Source: Paenibacillus xylanexedens (GTDB lineage: Bacteria > Bacillota > Bacilli > Paenibacillales > Paenibacillaceae). Taken from it: 64,000 nt of DNA. The stretch spans positions 1,550,001-1,614,000 of the forward strand of contig NZ_VEIO01000001.1 in NCBI RefSeq assembly GCF_007680605.1. The letters are read 5' to 3'. Within the stretch, counting starts at the first letter, position 1; each line of letters starts with the position of its first letter. A program made the position numbers and the translations under genes. This document shows positions 49,086 through 60,531 of the stretch, one piece after another. Under the pieces are notes generated by a model. It was given only the letters and a program-made list of their open reading frames with translations, searched no databases and was not told the origin of the DNA.

Positions 49086-49115
49086 TTGACAACGATTACA
49101 TGGCTGGTATAGAAT
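49086..49115 (+). promoter_or_regulatory. Promoter of the licT-type gene
   Basis: TTGACA (49086-49091) and TAGAAT (49110-49115) at 18 bp. Transcription would begin just before the RAT at 49128. Confidence 0.6.
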
Positions 49116-49127
49116 ACAGCTAAATAA

Positions 49128-49214
49128 GGAGTGTCACTGATTCGATCAGGCACCACCACAGTCTGGATCTCACAAGTTTATTTTCTTGTGTACCTGGCCA
49201 TGGTGGTGCTTTTT
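49128..49214 (+). promoter_or_regulatory. RAT 1 and overlapping terminator (antitermination switch)
   Basis: RAT of BglG/LicT kind (GGAGTGTCACTG, then GATCAGGCACCACC; 49128-49157). Its 3' end overlaps the terminator arm GCACCACCA (49150-49158), which pairs with TGGTGGTGC (49201-49209) and a T-run. Antiterminator protein binding to the RAT prevents the terminator. Confidence 0.85.
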
Positions 49215-49237
49215 GCATATATGGGGGTGAAAACATC

Positions 49238-50086
49238 ATGAGGTTCAAGAAATCGTTAAACAACAATATCGCCCTGGCGGAGGATGCCGAAGGCTGTGAA
49301 GTCATTGTCATCGGAACGGGTGTAGGCTTCAAAAAAGTAAAGGGACAGCCGATCGAGCAAAGCCAGATTCAGAAAACGTTCCGGATCGGCTCGAATGATA
49401 AATATCAGCGAGTCGAACAATTTCTCAGCGATATCCCTCTGCAAGTCATTGATATCACGGATCAGATTATAGAAGAGGGCAGGGAGATCATTGGGAAAAA
49501 GCTGAATGATTCTATCCTATTAACGCTTGCGGATCATATCCATTTTGCTCTGGATCGTTACAGAAAAGGTGTGGACATGCAGAATCCGCTTCACTGGGAT
49601 ATTCGCCATCTGTATCCTGCAGAATACCGCGCTGGTGAGGTGGCGGTACGAAAGATCAATGAAGCTTTTCTGGTCGCACTGCCTGCGGGTGAAGCCAGCT
49701 CCATTGCCCTTCATTTTGTAAATTCACAATTTGATTCGGGTAGCATGAACCAGACGATCAAGATTACACAGATGATCAATGACATTCTCGGGATCATGAC
49801 CGATCATTTTGGCAGGGCGCTGAATCAGGAGTCTGCTGATTTCTCCAGGTTCATCACCCATCTGAGATACTTCATCGTTCGGCAAATGAACCGGGAAGTG
49901 CTCTCATTCAAGGATCAGCAGTTTTTATATGATGTTTTGTCGGAACGATATCCAGACAGCTTCCAATGCGCACTCAAAATCAAGGAGACGATGGAACAGC
50001 AACGCGGATTTGTAATTACTCCCGATGAGATGGTATACCTCATGATTCACATCGAAAGAGTAACATCCCGTACCGACACGGGTTGA
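49238..50086 (+). CDS. licT: BglG/LicT-family antiterminator
   Basis: 282 residues: RNA-binding CAT domain (about 1-58, VIVIGTGVGFKKVKG), then PRD1 and PRD2 with conserved His residues (DHIHFALDR, HLYPAEY, ALHFVN, THLRYF, MIHIERV) that are phosphorylated by HPr and the beta-glucoside EII. Binds RATs to allow read-through when substrate is present. Its own gene lies behind RAT 1, and the PTS gene behind RAT 2. Confidence 0.93.
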   Translation: MRFKKSLNNNIALAEDAEGCEVIVIGTGVGFKKVKGQPIEQSQIQKTFRIGSNDKYQRVEQFLSDIPLQVIDITDQIIEEGREIIGKKLNDSILLTLADHIHFALDRYRKGVDMQNPLHWDIRHLYPAEYRAGEVAVRKINEAFLVALPAGEASSIALHFVNSQFDSGSMNQTIKITQMINDILGIMTDHFGRALNQESADFSRFITHLRYFIVRQMNREVLSFKDQQFLYDVLSERYPDSFQCALKIKETMEQQRGFVITPDEMVYLMIHIERVTSRTDTG

Positions 50087-50135
50087 CCTCAGCACAACTG
50101 TTAGAAGATATACCATCACCATATTAGTTGAATAT

Positions 50136-50220
50136 GGAGTGTTACTGATACGATCAGGCACCACCAAATGTTTCCGATTCCGCTGCTGTAGCGGAGCGGG
50201 CTTACATTTGGTTTTTTTTT
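50136..50220 (+). promoter_or_regulatory. RAT 2 and overlapping terminator
   Basis: GGAGTGTTACTG, then GATCAGGCACCACC (50136-50165), almost identical to RAT 1. The terminator arm ACCAAATGT (50163-50171) pairs with ACATTTGGT (50204-50212) and is followed by nine T. Controls entry into the PTS gene. Confidence 0.87.
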
Positions 50221-50242
50221 CGCCAAAAAAGGAGGAAGCAAC

Positions 50243-52240
50243 ATGAATCACCGGGAGTTGTCCAAAGAGATCATCCGATTAACAGGAGGGCAGGAAAATA
50301 TTACGCAAGCCTGGCATTGCATCACTCGATTGCGCTTTAATGTTCGTGAAGAAAAGAAAGTGCAGCTTGAACAGATTCGCGCACTGGATGGTGTTCTTGG
50401 GGCACAGTTCCAAAACGATCAGTTCCAGGTTGTGATTGGCAACAAAGTTGCAGCTGTGTATGAAGAGCTGGAGGAGCAATTGAAACAAGCTGGTGCAACG
50501 GAGACAAAAGCAGAACCGCCGCGTTCAAGAGGTCTTAATGCCGTATTGGACACGATCTCCGGTATTTTTACCCCGATTCTTCCAGCCATTGTAGGTACCG
50601 GGATGCTGAAGGGGATTCTCGCATTACTTGTTACCCTGGGAGCTCTACATGAGACTAGCGGTGAGTATCAGATTTTGGCGTCCATAGCCAATGCGGCCTT
50701 TTATTTCTTGCCTTTCCTGCTCGCTGTATCGTCTGCACGGAAGTTTAAAGTCAATGAATATATCGCCTTGACCCTTGCAGGCACATTGTTATATCCAACC
50801 ATTTTGAATGCTTACCTGGAAAATCATCTGGAGCCGATTCGTTTTCTATCTCTGCCAGTGTCGATTGTGAATTATACCCAGTCCGTGATCCCGATCATTC
50901 TTGGGGTATGGCTCCTTAGTTATGTACATCGCTGGGTGGATCGGTTCATTCCTGGTCCGGTTAAAGTGATATTCACTTCAATGATCGTGCTAGTTATTAC
51001 CGTTCCGATTCTGTTAATCGCCATCGGGCCGCTTGGCAATTACATCGGCATCTATCTGGAAATCGGTACATCCTGGCTCTTTGCTCACTCGGGCCCATTA
51101 ACAGGAATCGTGCTGGGCGGACTTATGCCAGTGATTGTTATGACAGGTATGCATTATGCATTTTTCCCGGGAACATTACAGAATTTGAGCAAACTCGGTT
51201 ATGACGTGCTGTTACTGCCGCTTAACCTTGTAGCCAATATGAGTCAAGCTGGTGCCGTAATGGCGGTATTCCTCAAAACTAGAAACAAATCAATGAAATC
51301 GATTGCTTTATCCAGCGGGATATCTGCTTTTCTGGGCATCACAGAGCCTGCAATCTATGGAGTAACGTTGAAACTGAAAAAACCGTTCTACGCTTCGATC
51401 ATTGGTGGAGCAGCCGGCGGTGGATTTATTACAGCGGTAGGGCTAAAATGTTTTGGTTTTGCCGTTCCGGGTCTGCTGTCATTGCCTTTATACATTGGTC
51501 CAAACGGGGGTATGGCGAATTTCTGGTACGCGCTCATCGGTGTGGGCATCAGCTTCGTAGTTTCGTTTACAGTGACCTTATTGCTTAAGTGGGATGAACC
51601 GATTACGCAGCAAACTGCTGTGCCAAGTTCCCCCGAGCAGGGAAGCGTAGCCCAGTTAATAGAAGAAAAAGCAACTATAGCTCCAACAACAGCATCGGAA
51701 TCAGCAGAACGATCAGGAACAACAAATCGGTCTAAACAAGAACCTGCACCACCGCCTGTAACCGTTCATTCGATTGAGGAAAAGAAAGGTGAGATATTCA
51801 GTCCGCTTACCGGCGAACTGGTTGCACTCAAAGAATTGCCTGATCCTACGTTTGCCGAGGAAATGACGGGAAAAGGAATTGCAATTTATCCGCAGGAAGG
51901 GCGTGTAACGGCACCATTTGACGGAACGGTCACAATGATCGCAAAAAGCAAACATGCCATCATGCTGTCTTCCTCCAGCGGAATCGACATTCTCATTCAT
52001 GTCGGACTTAACACGGTGTCCCTGAAAGGTGAGTTTTTTGAAGAGAAGGTTGTTATCGGACAACGAGTGAACAAGGGAGATTTACTGCTGGAGTTCGATA
52101 TCGAGAGCATTCAAGCTGCCGGCATTAATCTGATCACCCCGGTCATTGTAGCCAACACGCCAGACTATCTTGACATAGTACCCGTTCAGGTGAAGGGGGT
52201 GATTCCAATGAATGAATTACTGCTGCTCACCGTTCGCTAA
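50243..52240 (+). CDS. bglP: Beta-glucoside PTS transporter EIIBCA
   Basis: 665 residues: EIIB (1-85, phospho-Cys in AWHCITRLRF), EIIC membrane domain (about 105-455), a Ser/Pro/Thr linker, and EIIA (about 510-660, phospho-His in DILIHVGLNTVSLKGEF). Imports and phosphorylates aryl- or cello-type beta-glucosides, and phosphorylates the antiterminator. GGAGG SD precedes the ATG. Regulated by RAT 2. Confidence 0.93.
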   Translation: MNHRELSKEIIRLTGGQENITQAWHCITRLRFNVREEKKVQLEQIRALDGVLGAQFQNDQFQVVIGNKVAAVYEELEEQLKQAGATETKAEPPRSRGLNAVLDTISGIFTPILPAIVGTGMLKGILALLVTLGALHETSGEYQILASIANAAFYFLPFLLAVSSARKFKVNEYIALTLAGTLLYPTILNAYLENHLEPIRFLSLPVSIVNYTQSVIPIILGVWLLSYVHRWVDRFIPGPVKVIFTSMIVLVITVPILLIAIGPLGNYIGIYLEIGTSWLFAHSGPLTGIVLGGLMPVIVMTGMHYAFFPGTLQNLSKLGYDVLLLPLNLVANMSQAGAVMAVFLKTRNKSMKSIALSSGISAFLGITEPAIYGVTLKLKKPFYASIIGGAAGGGFITAVGLKCFGFAVPGLLSLPLYIGPNGGMANFWYALIGVGISFVVSFTVTLLLKWDEPITQQTAVPSSPEQGSVAQLIEEKATIAPTTASESAERSGTTNRSKQEPAPPPVTVHSIEEKKGEIFSPLTGELVALKELPDPTFAEEMTGKGIAIYPQEGRVTAPFDGTVTMIAKSKHAIMLSSSSGIDILIHVGLNTVSLKGEFFEEKVVIGQRVNKGDLLLEFDIESIQAAGINLITPVIVANTPDYLDIVPVQVKGVIPMNELLLLTVR

Positions 52241-52302
52241 AAGCTTATTACAAAACGAATGAAGGCATTCTATTTTAACCGAGTTATAAAATTTAACGAT
52301 AT

Positions 52303-53942
<1,640 letters not shown>

Positions 53943-54026
53943 ACGTTCGAAATCCGAATGTATACCCTTAACCTAGTAAACGAATAGATACGGATTCATT
54001 TAAATGTTGTCATCTCAAAGCAAAAG

Positions 54027-54058
54027 AAGGAGGGCCTATAACAGGCTACTCCTTTTTT
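54027..54058 (+). terminator. Terminator after the GH1 gene
   Basis: AAGGAG-gg-CCT / AGG-cta-CTCCTT (54027-54055) with T-run; the stem has an interior mismatch. Confidence 0.7.
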
Positions 54059-54078
54059 ATTATCTGCTTGTTCATACA

Positions 54079-54495
54079 TTAATCATAGATCACATTTTTA
54101 CCTTCATCACTTAACTTTTTCAGAGATGAAGTCATATGATCAATTTCTTCATCCGTGTGTCGTTCCCATGAACCTAATTCAGCGACAATCTTTAGCGGGG
54201 ATTTGGATCGATAGGAGCGGGTCGGGTTTCCAGGGAATCTTTTATCCGTTACGTTAGGGTCATTCTCAAAATCTCCTAATGGTTCTATGACGTAAATTCT
54301 TTCCTTTGCACTCGATCTGGCAAGTTCAGCACCCCATTTAGCAGCGTTTAAGGTTCCGGTGAAGTAGATGTGATTCGACTTTTTGTCTTGATAATTGGAT
54401 AAATATTGGGGCTCCAATACATCGCCAATCTTTAGTTCTGCTTTGGTACCGTGAAAAAAAGGACCCGGATCTAGGACTATTTTATTGTCATCCAT
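54079..54495 (-). CDS. arr: Rifampin ADP-ribosyltransferase
   Basis: 138 residues, the normal Arr length. Inactivates rifamycins by adding ADP-ribose from NAD+. Family blocks: GPFFHGTKAELKIGD (His15 region), YLSNYQDKK, YFTGTLNAAKWGAELA, RIYVIEPLGDFENDPNVTD, and KRFPGNPTRSYRS. ATG 54495 follows GAGGTG; the 26 longer codons upstream lack an SD. Flanked by a stand-alone LysR gene; no mobile-element signature was seen, so it appears chromosomal. Confidence 0.92.
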   Translation of the reverse strand: MDDNKIVLDPGPFFHGTKAELKIGDVLEPQYLSNYQDKKSNHIYFTGTLNAAKWGAELARSSAKERIYVIEPLGDFENDPNVTDKRFPGNPTRSYRSKSPLKIVAELGSWERHTDEEIDHMTSSLKKLSDEGKNVIYD

Positions 54496-54651
54496 ATGGA
54501 CACACCTCAACTTTTTAGATTTGTATTTAGGAGTATAGTGCAGGCACTGGTAAAAAAACAGTCTGTTATCCAATGTTTTAAAACGTTATAATTAGAGTAG
54601 AGAGAAGAGGATCGGGCAGATCAGACCATGAATTGTTATATTGAAATTCGT

Positions 54652-54676
54652 AAGCCGCTAACGTAGCGGCTTTTTT
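54652..54676 (+). terminator. Hairpin terminator between arr and LysR genes
   Basis: AAGCCGCTA-acg-TAGCGGCTT followed by a T-run in the rightward direction. No rightward gene precedes it, so it may be a leftover or act to block antisense transcription. The 54496-54731 gap otherwise shows nothing. Confidence 0.55.
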
Positions 54677-54731
54677 GTTTTTAATATGAAGCGGTAGAAG
54701 CTGGTTACTACTTCATGTTCAAGTAGCTTCT

Positions 54732-55619
54732 TTATTCAAACTTGAACATCGAACGATTGGATACATAATACGAGGTAATAAAGTCACGGAATTTCGCGAG
54801 GGATGGCGAGAGCTTACGATGTTTTAGCCATGACAAGCTGATTGGATAGACCGCGGCTACATCAGCAATGGAGACATAGTGCAATCCAAGATTACGGCAG
54901 ACGGAGATTGGCAGTAATGCCACACCTCGATCCAGCCTAATAATCTCAACTAATGTATGGGAATCTACCTCAAATGCCAGATGCGGATAAAAACCAGCTT
55001 TTTCACATAACATGGTGGTAAAACGGCGATATTCTTCGTTATTCGCGAGCGCGAGAAAAGGTTCGTCGGCAACGACATCTAATGTAATTTGTTTTTCTCT
55101 ACCGTAAACGTGGGTGGAAGGAAGGACAAGCACAATCTGCTCCTCAACCAGCACCACGCTTTCAATCTCCTCATCCAGAATGGGGTGGCCCGTGATGCCC
55201 AGATCAATATCTCCTTTTTTCAGCTGCGTAATAATTTCGACACGACTTGCAATCCCTTGATGAAGCTGAGCGCTTGGACATACTTCGATATATTCACTAA
55301 TTAGCCCCGATAGAAACCTCGAATTCGAGATCGCAATACGGATTAACTTGGACAGCTCGTCATCTTTTTCGTGGATGGCCAGCTTTGCATTTTCCAGTTC
55401 GATAAAAATCCGATTGACGTGCTTCAGCAAAATTTTTCCCGCCGCGTTCAATTCAATATTTCTGCCTTTTCGGTGAAAGAGAGAAGTACCCATTTCGTCC
55501 TCCAGCCGTTTGATCGTAAGACTTAACGAAGGCTGAGCGATATTTAATTGAGCAGCGGCTTTGGAGATATGCTCCGTATAGGCGACGGTTTGAAAATATT
55601 TCAATTGGAGAAGTTCCAT
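54732..55619 (-). CDS. LysR-family regulator
   Basis: 295 residues; DNA-binding helix-turn-helix at 1-60 (YFQTVAYTEHISKAAAQLNIAQPSLS is the core) and effector domain from about 90 (ISNSRFLSGLISEYIEVCP). Divergent from acetoacetate decarboxylase (165-bp gap), its likely target. Effector not known. Confidence 0.88.
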   Translation of the reverse strand: MELLQLKYFQTVAYTEHISKAAAQLNIAQPSLSLTIKRLEDEMGTSLFHRKGRNIELNAAGKILLKHVNRIFIELENAKLAIHEKDDELSKLIRIAISNSRFLSGLISEYIEVCPSAQLHQGIASRVEIITQLKKGDIDLGITGHPILDEEIESVVLVEEQIVLVLPSTHVYGREKQITLDVVADEPFLALANNEEYRRFTTMLCEKAGFYPHLAFEVDSHTLVEIIRLDRGVALLPISVCRNLGLHYVSIADVAAVYPISLSWLKHRKLSPSLAKFRDFITSYYVSNRSMFKFE

Positions 55620-55785
55620 TTATATTGCACTCCTTATTTATTTCAATAAATATCTATAGTACTTATTATGTATTATATTAAATTTAAAGAAAGATGTAGA
55701 CTTTATTTATAGCAAATAAGTAAATAAACAAACAGCGCAATGACATAACCAATCAATCATTAATGTAAGGGCAGGTGTCTTTTTT

Positions 55786-56532
55786 ATGAAAATCGATGTG
55801 CAAAATATTGCTAAAAACCTGAACACGCCTTTAACAGCCCCGGCATACCCAATGCCACCTTATAAATTCGTGAATCGCGAGTATCTAAACATTATCTACC
55901 GAACGGATGAGCAAGCTTTACGCGCAGCTGTTCCTGAGCCATTGCAAATCACCGAACCCTTGGTGAAATTCGAAGTGATGTGGATGCCGGATGTTTCCGG
56001 ACTTGGCGCATATACGGAAGCTGGACAGGTCATTCCCGTGCAGTTCAATGGGGAAGACGGGGATTATGTGCATTCGATGTACGTGGATAACTTCCCCGCC
56101 ATTGCAAGCGGCCGAGAGTTAACGGCTTATCCGAAAAAGCTCGGTGCCCCCAAACTGTACACGGACTCCGATACCCTCGTGGGCACGCTGGACTATGGAT
56201 CACTGCGCGTAGCCACAGCAACGATGGGTTTCAAACATGTGGAGATGGACAAAGAGCTTGCCAAAAAAGAAATCTGCCGTCCCAACTTTATGATCAAAAT
56301 CGCCACGGATTATACCGGTAACCTTCGCATCTGTGATCTGATCCGTACGCAAATTACCGATATCGAGGTAAAGGAAGCCTGGACAGGCCCGGCGCGGCTT
56401 CAGCTGTTCGAGCATGCACTTGCGCCTCTGGCAGATTTACCGGTGCTTGAAGTGGTGTCCGCTTCCCACATCCTGACGAACTTAACTTTGAATGCAGCAC
56501 AGCCTGTATATAACTATCTGGAACAAAAATAA
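55786..56532 (+). CDS. adc: Acetoacetate decarboxylase
   Basis: 248 residues, matching the clostridial enzyme (about 244). Decarboxylates acetoacetate to acetone and CO2 through a Schiff-base lysine; the lysine pair is visible in ELTAYPKKLGAPKLY (Lys117 likely catalytic). GAPK and the MGFKHVEM block are conserved. First gene of a pair with a PanE-like reductase. Some family members act on other beta-keto acids. Confidence 0.9.
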   Translation: MKIDVQNIAKNLNTPLTAPAYPMPPYKFVNREYLNIIYRTDEQALRAAVPEPLQITEPLVKFEVMWMPDVSGLGAYTEAGQVIPVQFNGEDGDYVHSMYVDNFPAIASGRELTAYPKKLGAPKLYTDSDTLVGTLDYGSLRVATATMGFKHVEMDKELAKKEICRPNFMIKIATDYTGNLRICDLIRTQITDIEVKEAWTGPARLQLFEHALAPLADLPVLEVVSASHILTNLTLNAAQPVYNYLEQK

Positions 56533-56545
56533 GGAGGCAACACTT

Positions 56546-57583
56546 ATGAGAATTGCGATTGTAGGTGCAGGTTCACTAGGAACTATCGTTGGTGCTTATC
56601 TGGCAGATGGCGGAATGGACGTGGAGTTAATTGATGCGTATCAGGAGCATGTTGACACACTGAATCAGACAGGAGCGAAAGTCACCGGAACGACCGAATT
56701 TCAGGCCAAAGTAAAAGCAATCACCCCTGAACAAAAGTCAGGGCAATATGATCTTGTGCTATTGTTAACGAAACAACTGTTCAATGAATCCGTGCTGAAA
56801 GAATTGCTTCCATACCTGCATGAAGATAGCATCGTATGCTCCCTCCAGAACGGGATTCCTGAAGACAGCGTGGCATCTATTGTCGGGGCACATCGAGTTA
56901 TCGCTGGTTCCGTTGAATTTGGCGCTACGTTCATGGGACCTGGCGTATCCAGCCTGACCACGGCGTATCCTCAATTCAAACAGTACGCATTCCAGATCGG
57001 GGAATTGAACGGAGAGACGACCGAGCGAATTCAGCGTGTAAAAGAAGTGCTGGATCTGGTTGGCGGTACACATATCTCGGATAACCTGGTAGGAACCAAA
57101 TGGTCAAAACTTTTAATTAACAACGCCTTTAGCGGATTGTCCGCCGCACTGAATGGTACGTATGGAGATATTCTGGATCATGAAGCAGCCATTCGAAGTG
57201 CAGTTCATATTATTGACGAAACGATCAAGGTCGGACATGGGAACGGTGTTTCTTTTGTCACCATGAACGGATTTGATATGGCCTCACTGGAACTACAGAG
57301 CGAAAAGGAGATTCCTGCACGTATTCAAACGCTGCGCCAGGTGATGGAACCTTCCAGACTGCTTAAAGCAAGCATGCTGCAGGATTTGGAGAAACAACGT
57401 AAAACGGAAATCCACTACATTAACGGTGTAGTTTCGGATAAGGCAAAAGGTACGGGGATTGCAACACCGTATAACGATATGGTGGTTCAGCTGGTCGAAG
57501 CCGCAGAAGAAGCACGGAACATACCAGAGTTTGCAACCAATATTCATGCTTTTGAACAGCTTTTGAATGTGTCACAGGTCTAA
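56546..57583 (+). CDS. Ketopantoate reductase-family (PanE/ApbA-like) dehydrogenase
   Basis: 345 residues. N-terminal Rossmann fold (MRIAIVGAGSLGTIVGAYLA), the Lys of GTKWSKLLIN and the Asn of NNAF as expected, plus C-terminal Glu-rich helical domain. Reduces 2-ketopantoate or a related 2-oxoacid with NADPH. ATG 56546 follows AAGGAGG (13 bp after adc). Pairing with adc and not with panB/panC suggests another substrate. Confidence 0.82.
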   Translation: MRIAIVGAGSLGTIVGAYLADGGMDVELIDAYQEHVDTLNQTGAKVTGTTEFQAKVKAITPEQKSGQYDLVLLLTKQLFNESVLKELLPYLHEDSIVCSLQNGIPEDSVASIVGAHRVIAGSVEFGATFMGPGVSSLTTAYPQFKQYAFQIGELNGETTERIQRVKEVLDLVGGTHISDNLVGTKWSKLLINNAFSGLSAALNGTYGDILDHEAAIRSAVHIIDETIKVGHGNGVSFVTMNGFDMASLELQSEKEIPARIQTLRQVMEPSRLLKASMLQDLEKQRKTEIHYINGVVSDKAKGTGIATPYNDMVVQLVEAAEEARNIPEFATNIHAFEQLLNVSQV

Positions 57584-57630
57584 AGCTGAAGCTTGTTGAA
57601 ATCTCAAATTCATAATACAAAACGCAAATA

Positions 57631-57687
57631 AAGAAGCCTTTCCTTCCACATGAGACAAATTGTAAACATGAGAAGAAAGGCTTCTTC
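57631..57687. terminator. Bidirectional terminator
   Basis: AAGAAGCCTTTC (57631-57642) pairs perfectly with GAAAGGCTTCTT (57674-57685), between convergent reductase and TetR genes. Confidence 0.8.
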
Positions 57688-57752
57688 TTATTTTCAAACT
57701 CTAACTTTGCGATCGTTGCTCCCTCTGTCTAATCTTGCTCCACGAATTCAAG

Positions 57753-58400
57753 CTATCCTTTGTCCTCATTGCCCGCATAATGCAACAGCATATCGACCAA
57801 CTGCTTTGTCATCTGATCATCCAATTGATGAAGTTCATGTGAGCGGTGTGTAAACATCTTCTGTAACATGCCCATCATCACCGTAAATATGAACTGCGCC
57901 AGCTTAAGCGGAGGAGTAGCATTACGGATGCTACCGTCGGCAACTCCTGAGTTCAATGCTTCAAGCAGGAAGTGGTTCTCTTTACCGTTTTGGATAAACC
58001 GTTCATAGGTATCTTTCAGTTCTTGCTGAAAATGGACTACCTCATAATTGATATCGAATAGTTGAATAAAACGAATATGGTCGGGATTCATCCTGGCAAA
58101 AGAAACCCATGCGTTCAGCATCGCAGCAAGCTGTTCACGGCCACTGCCACTTGGGCCTGCAGCCTGTTTCACATGATCCGTCATCGATTCAACCAACTGC
58201 ATCTGAATGGTGAGCAGCAGCTCATCGATCGATTGAAAATGTTTATAGAAGGTCACCCGGCTTAGATTCGCCTCGGCACAAATGTCTTTGATTTTCACTT
58301 GGAGCAGACCGTGTTTTAGAAAAAGGTGCTTACCCGCTTCGATCAGTTCATCCCGATTCTGATTTTTTAACTGCTGATGCCAATTCTCATTCGCTTGCAT
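57753..58400 (-). CDS. TetR-family regulator of the efflux operon
   Basis: 215 residues; helix-turn-helix at about 17-65 (IKDICAEANLSRVTFYKHFQS) and C-terminal ligand domain. Its 5' end overlaps the upstream MFS pump gene by 14 bp, so both are one transcript; palindromes at 59631-59664 lie at the shared promoter. Probably senses the drug exported by the pump. Confidence 0.87.
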   Translation of the reverse strand: MQANENWHQQLKNQNRDELIEAGKHLFLKHGLLQVKIKDICAEANLSRVTFYKHFQSIDELLLTIQMQLVESMTDHVKQAAGPSGSGREQLAAMLNAWVSFARMNPDHIRFIQLFDINYEVVHFQQELKDTYERFIQNGKENHFLLEALNSGVADGSIRNATPPLKLAQFIFTVMMGMLQKMFTHRSHELHQLDDQMTKQLVDMLLHYAGNEDKG

Positions 58401-59589
58401 ATCGGTTTCCTTTCCTGGAACGTTGTGCGCTCATTGTAAGTGATAACGCTGCTAGTAACATAAAAGCACCAAAAATATACGGAAAGTTTACGTTTTTGTC
58501 AAACAATATACCTGCGACAAGCGGGCCGAAGACGGTACCTAAGCTGGAATACGTTGTATTCAGGCCAGATGCATAACCTTGTCGATCTCCGGCACTTTTG
58601 GATATCAGGGAGCTGACGGTTGGTCGCAGGAATGCATTAAATGCAAAATAAAGCGCCGATGCAAATAAAAGAAATACCAGATTAACCTTGATTAACATGA
58701 GCAAAAGGGCAATCGGGGTCATGATTAAGGACAGACGGATGAGCTTGATTTCGCCTAACCGTTTCACAAAAAAGTCCAGCAGCCAAATCTGCACTACGAT
58801 ACCTATAATCGCTCCCATGGTGATGATAATGGAGATCGTTGAAGCATTAAAACCGTACTTATACTCTGCAAACAGCGAGAAGACCGTCTCGTAACTCATC
58901 AAACCAAAGGTCATAACCAGAATAATCAACAAGTATCCGAAATAGGGAACCTTGAACGAACTCCAGATTTGTGTGCCGATGTTGAACCCTTTTTTCTTCT
59001 CCGTAGAGATCGTTCTTTTTTCAGGTGGAAGAGTCTCGGGCAAAAGCAGGGTAAGCAGTGCCGCAACCAGACCCAGGCCGGAAGCGACGAAATAAGGCAT
59101 ACGCACACCCATCTCGGCAATAAAACCGCCAAGACCTGGCCCAAGCACCATACCAAGGTTCATCGACGCACCGAAATAACCCATACCCTTGGCACGCGTC
59201 TCAGGAGTCGTAATATCAGCAACATAAGCCAGATTGGCTGGAACCATCAGACCTAAACTGATTCCCCCGATGAAACGAGCAATGTAGAGCAGAGGCAGAG
59301 ATGTGGATACGGCAAAAATAAGATCAGACACAACGACCAGAAACATGCCGGCCATAATCAGCTTTTTACGTCCAAAGCGGTCAGCCCATTGTCCTCCGAT
59401 GGGCGAAAATAGAAATTGAGCTGCGCCAAAGGCCGCTACCAAAAATCCGGCAACGGTCCCCCCTGCATGAAACAGCTTGAGATACTCCGGTAAGATCGGA
59501 ATCAGCATCCCTTGTCCGAGCAAAGCAATAAACAGATTTAACATCAGAATGAACATCGGAAAGCGGGTAGATTGTGTCATCGAACTCAT
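58387..59589 (-). CDS. MFS multidrug-type efflux transporter
   Basis: About 400 residues with 12 helices, drug:H+ antiporter-1 type (NorA/Blt-like). Motif A is GGQWADRFGRKKL, and motif C is GMVLGPGLGGFIAE. ATG 59589 is chosen because AAGGAG lies 12 nt upstream; an ATG at 59613 is also open. Followed by its TetR gene with 14-bp overlap. Substrate unknown. Confidence 0.87.
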   Translation of the reverse strand: MSSMTQSTRFPMFILMLNLFIALLGQGMLIPILPEYLKLFHAGGTVAGFLVAAFGAAQFLFSPIGGQWADRFGRKKLIMAGMFLVVVSDLIFAVSTSLPLLYIARFIGGISLGLMVPANLAYVADITTPETRAKGMGYFGASMNLGMVLGPGLGGFIAEMGVRMPYFVASGLGLVAALLTLLLPETLPPEKRTISTEKKKGFNIGTQIWSSFKVPYFGYLLIILVMTFGLMSYETVFSLFAEYKYGFNASTISIIITMGAIIGIVVQIWLLDFFVKRLGEIKLIRLSLIMTPIALLLMLIKVNLVFLLFASALYFAFNAFLRPTVSSLISKSAGDRQGYASGLNTTYSSLGTVFGPLVAGILFDKNVNFPYIFGAFMLLAALSLTMSAQRSRKGNRYASE

Positions 59590-59630
59590 ACGTTTACATT
59601 TCTCCTTATCCATCACTTACAGATTTGTAT

Positions 59631-59697
59631 GGTTAACACATCGTTAACCTTTACTCAATGTAAACCATTATAGTGTGTTATAATCTTAGTTGTAAAT
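59631..59697. promoter_or_regulatory. Divergent promoters and TetR operators
   Basis: Leftward promoter TTTACA / 18 bp / TATAAT (reading left from 59697), then two palindromes, TTTAC-tcaat-GTAAA (59650-59664) and GGTTAAC-acatc-GTTAACC (59631-59649), directly after the -10. Rightward, an extended -10 TGTTATAAT (59676-59684) faces the methyltransferase gene. Confidence 0.65.
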
Positions 59698-59727
59698 ACA
59701 TTTTTGATGGAAAAAGGGTGAGACGTA

Positions 59728-60468
59728 TTGATTGATCACAACAATCAGGAAGAGTATCGGGACCCGAGGAATTATGATCTGGAATTTGGCGGCGAGACGG
59801 ACAAATACGAATTTTTTCTCGAACTGGCGAGGAAACATCCAGGGCATGTGCTGGAATTGGCTTGTGGTACAGGACTAGCCACTCTTTATTTAGCCGAAAG
59901 AGGAGTTCGAATTAGCGGTGTAGATATCGTAGAGCCTATGCTCGCGTACGCGAGGGTCAAAGCGAAGGATCTGCCGGTTGATTTTATCGAAGCGGATGCA
60001 CGTACGTTTGAATCCGATCAGCGCTTTTCCATGATTTTTTTGACGGGAAATGCATTTCAGGCTTTTCTGAGCAACGAGGATCAGCACGCGTTGTTGCAAA
60101 CGGCGTATAATCATTTGGAGCCTGGTGGCATATTCGCATTTGAAATGCGCAATCCGGAAGGTAATGATTTATCGGATGAGAAAGAAGAGCACTGGGGCAC
60201 ATTCATCGATGTGGATGGCGTGACCGTCAACGTATCTGGTAGCCAGATGTATGATGACGAGAATCAGATTATGCACTGGACGACCATCCGTGACTGGGGG
60301 CATCGTCAAACCACGTCACGCATTGCTTGTCGATTCACAGATGTACAGACATTGCAGCAGTTGCTGGAAAAACAAGGGTTCACCATAGAGAGACAGTATG
60401 CGAACTGGGATCAAATACCGTTTCAACCTTCAAGCCCAATGGTAATTAGTGTATGTAAGAAAGGCTAA
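59728..60468 (+). CDS. Class I SAM-dependent methyltransferase
   Basis: 246 residues. SAM-binding motif I VLELACGTGLATLYLA, then GVDIVEPMLAYA (acidic loop), and motif VDFIEADART. Methylates an unknown small molecule or protein. TTG start 59728 after AAGGGTG. Divergent from the drug pump with a shared control region, so co-control by the TetR protein is possible. Confidence 0.85.
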   Translation: MIDHNNQEEYRDPRNYDLEFGGETDKYEFFLELARKHPGHVLELACGTGLATLYLAERGVRISGVDIVEPMLAYARVKAKDLPVDFIEADARTFESDQRFSMIFLTGNAFQAFLSNEDQHALLQTAYNHLEPGGIFAFEMRNPEGNDLSDEKEEHWGTFIDVDGVTVNVSGSQMYDDENQIMHWTTIRDWGHRQTTSRIACRFTDVQTLQQLLEKQGFTIERQYANWDQIPFQPSSPMVISVCKKG

Positions 60469-60531
60469 GCATGCATTAAAATGATTGAAATGAAGGGTTG
60501 AAATTACATAAGTAGAAAGGGGAATATTGAT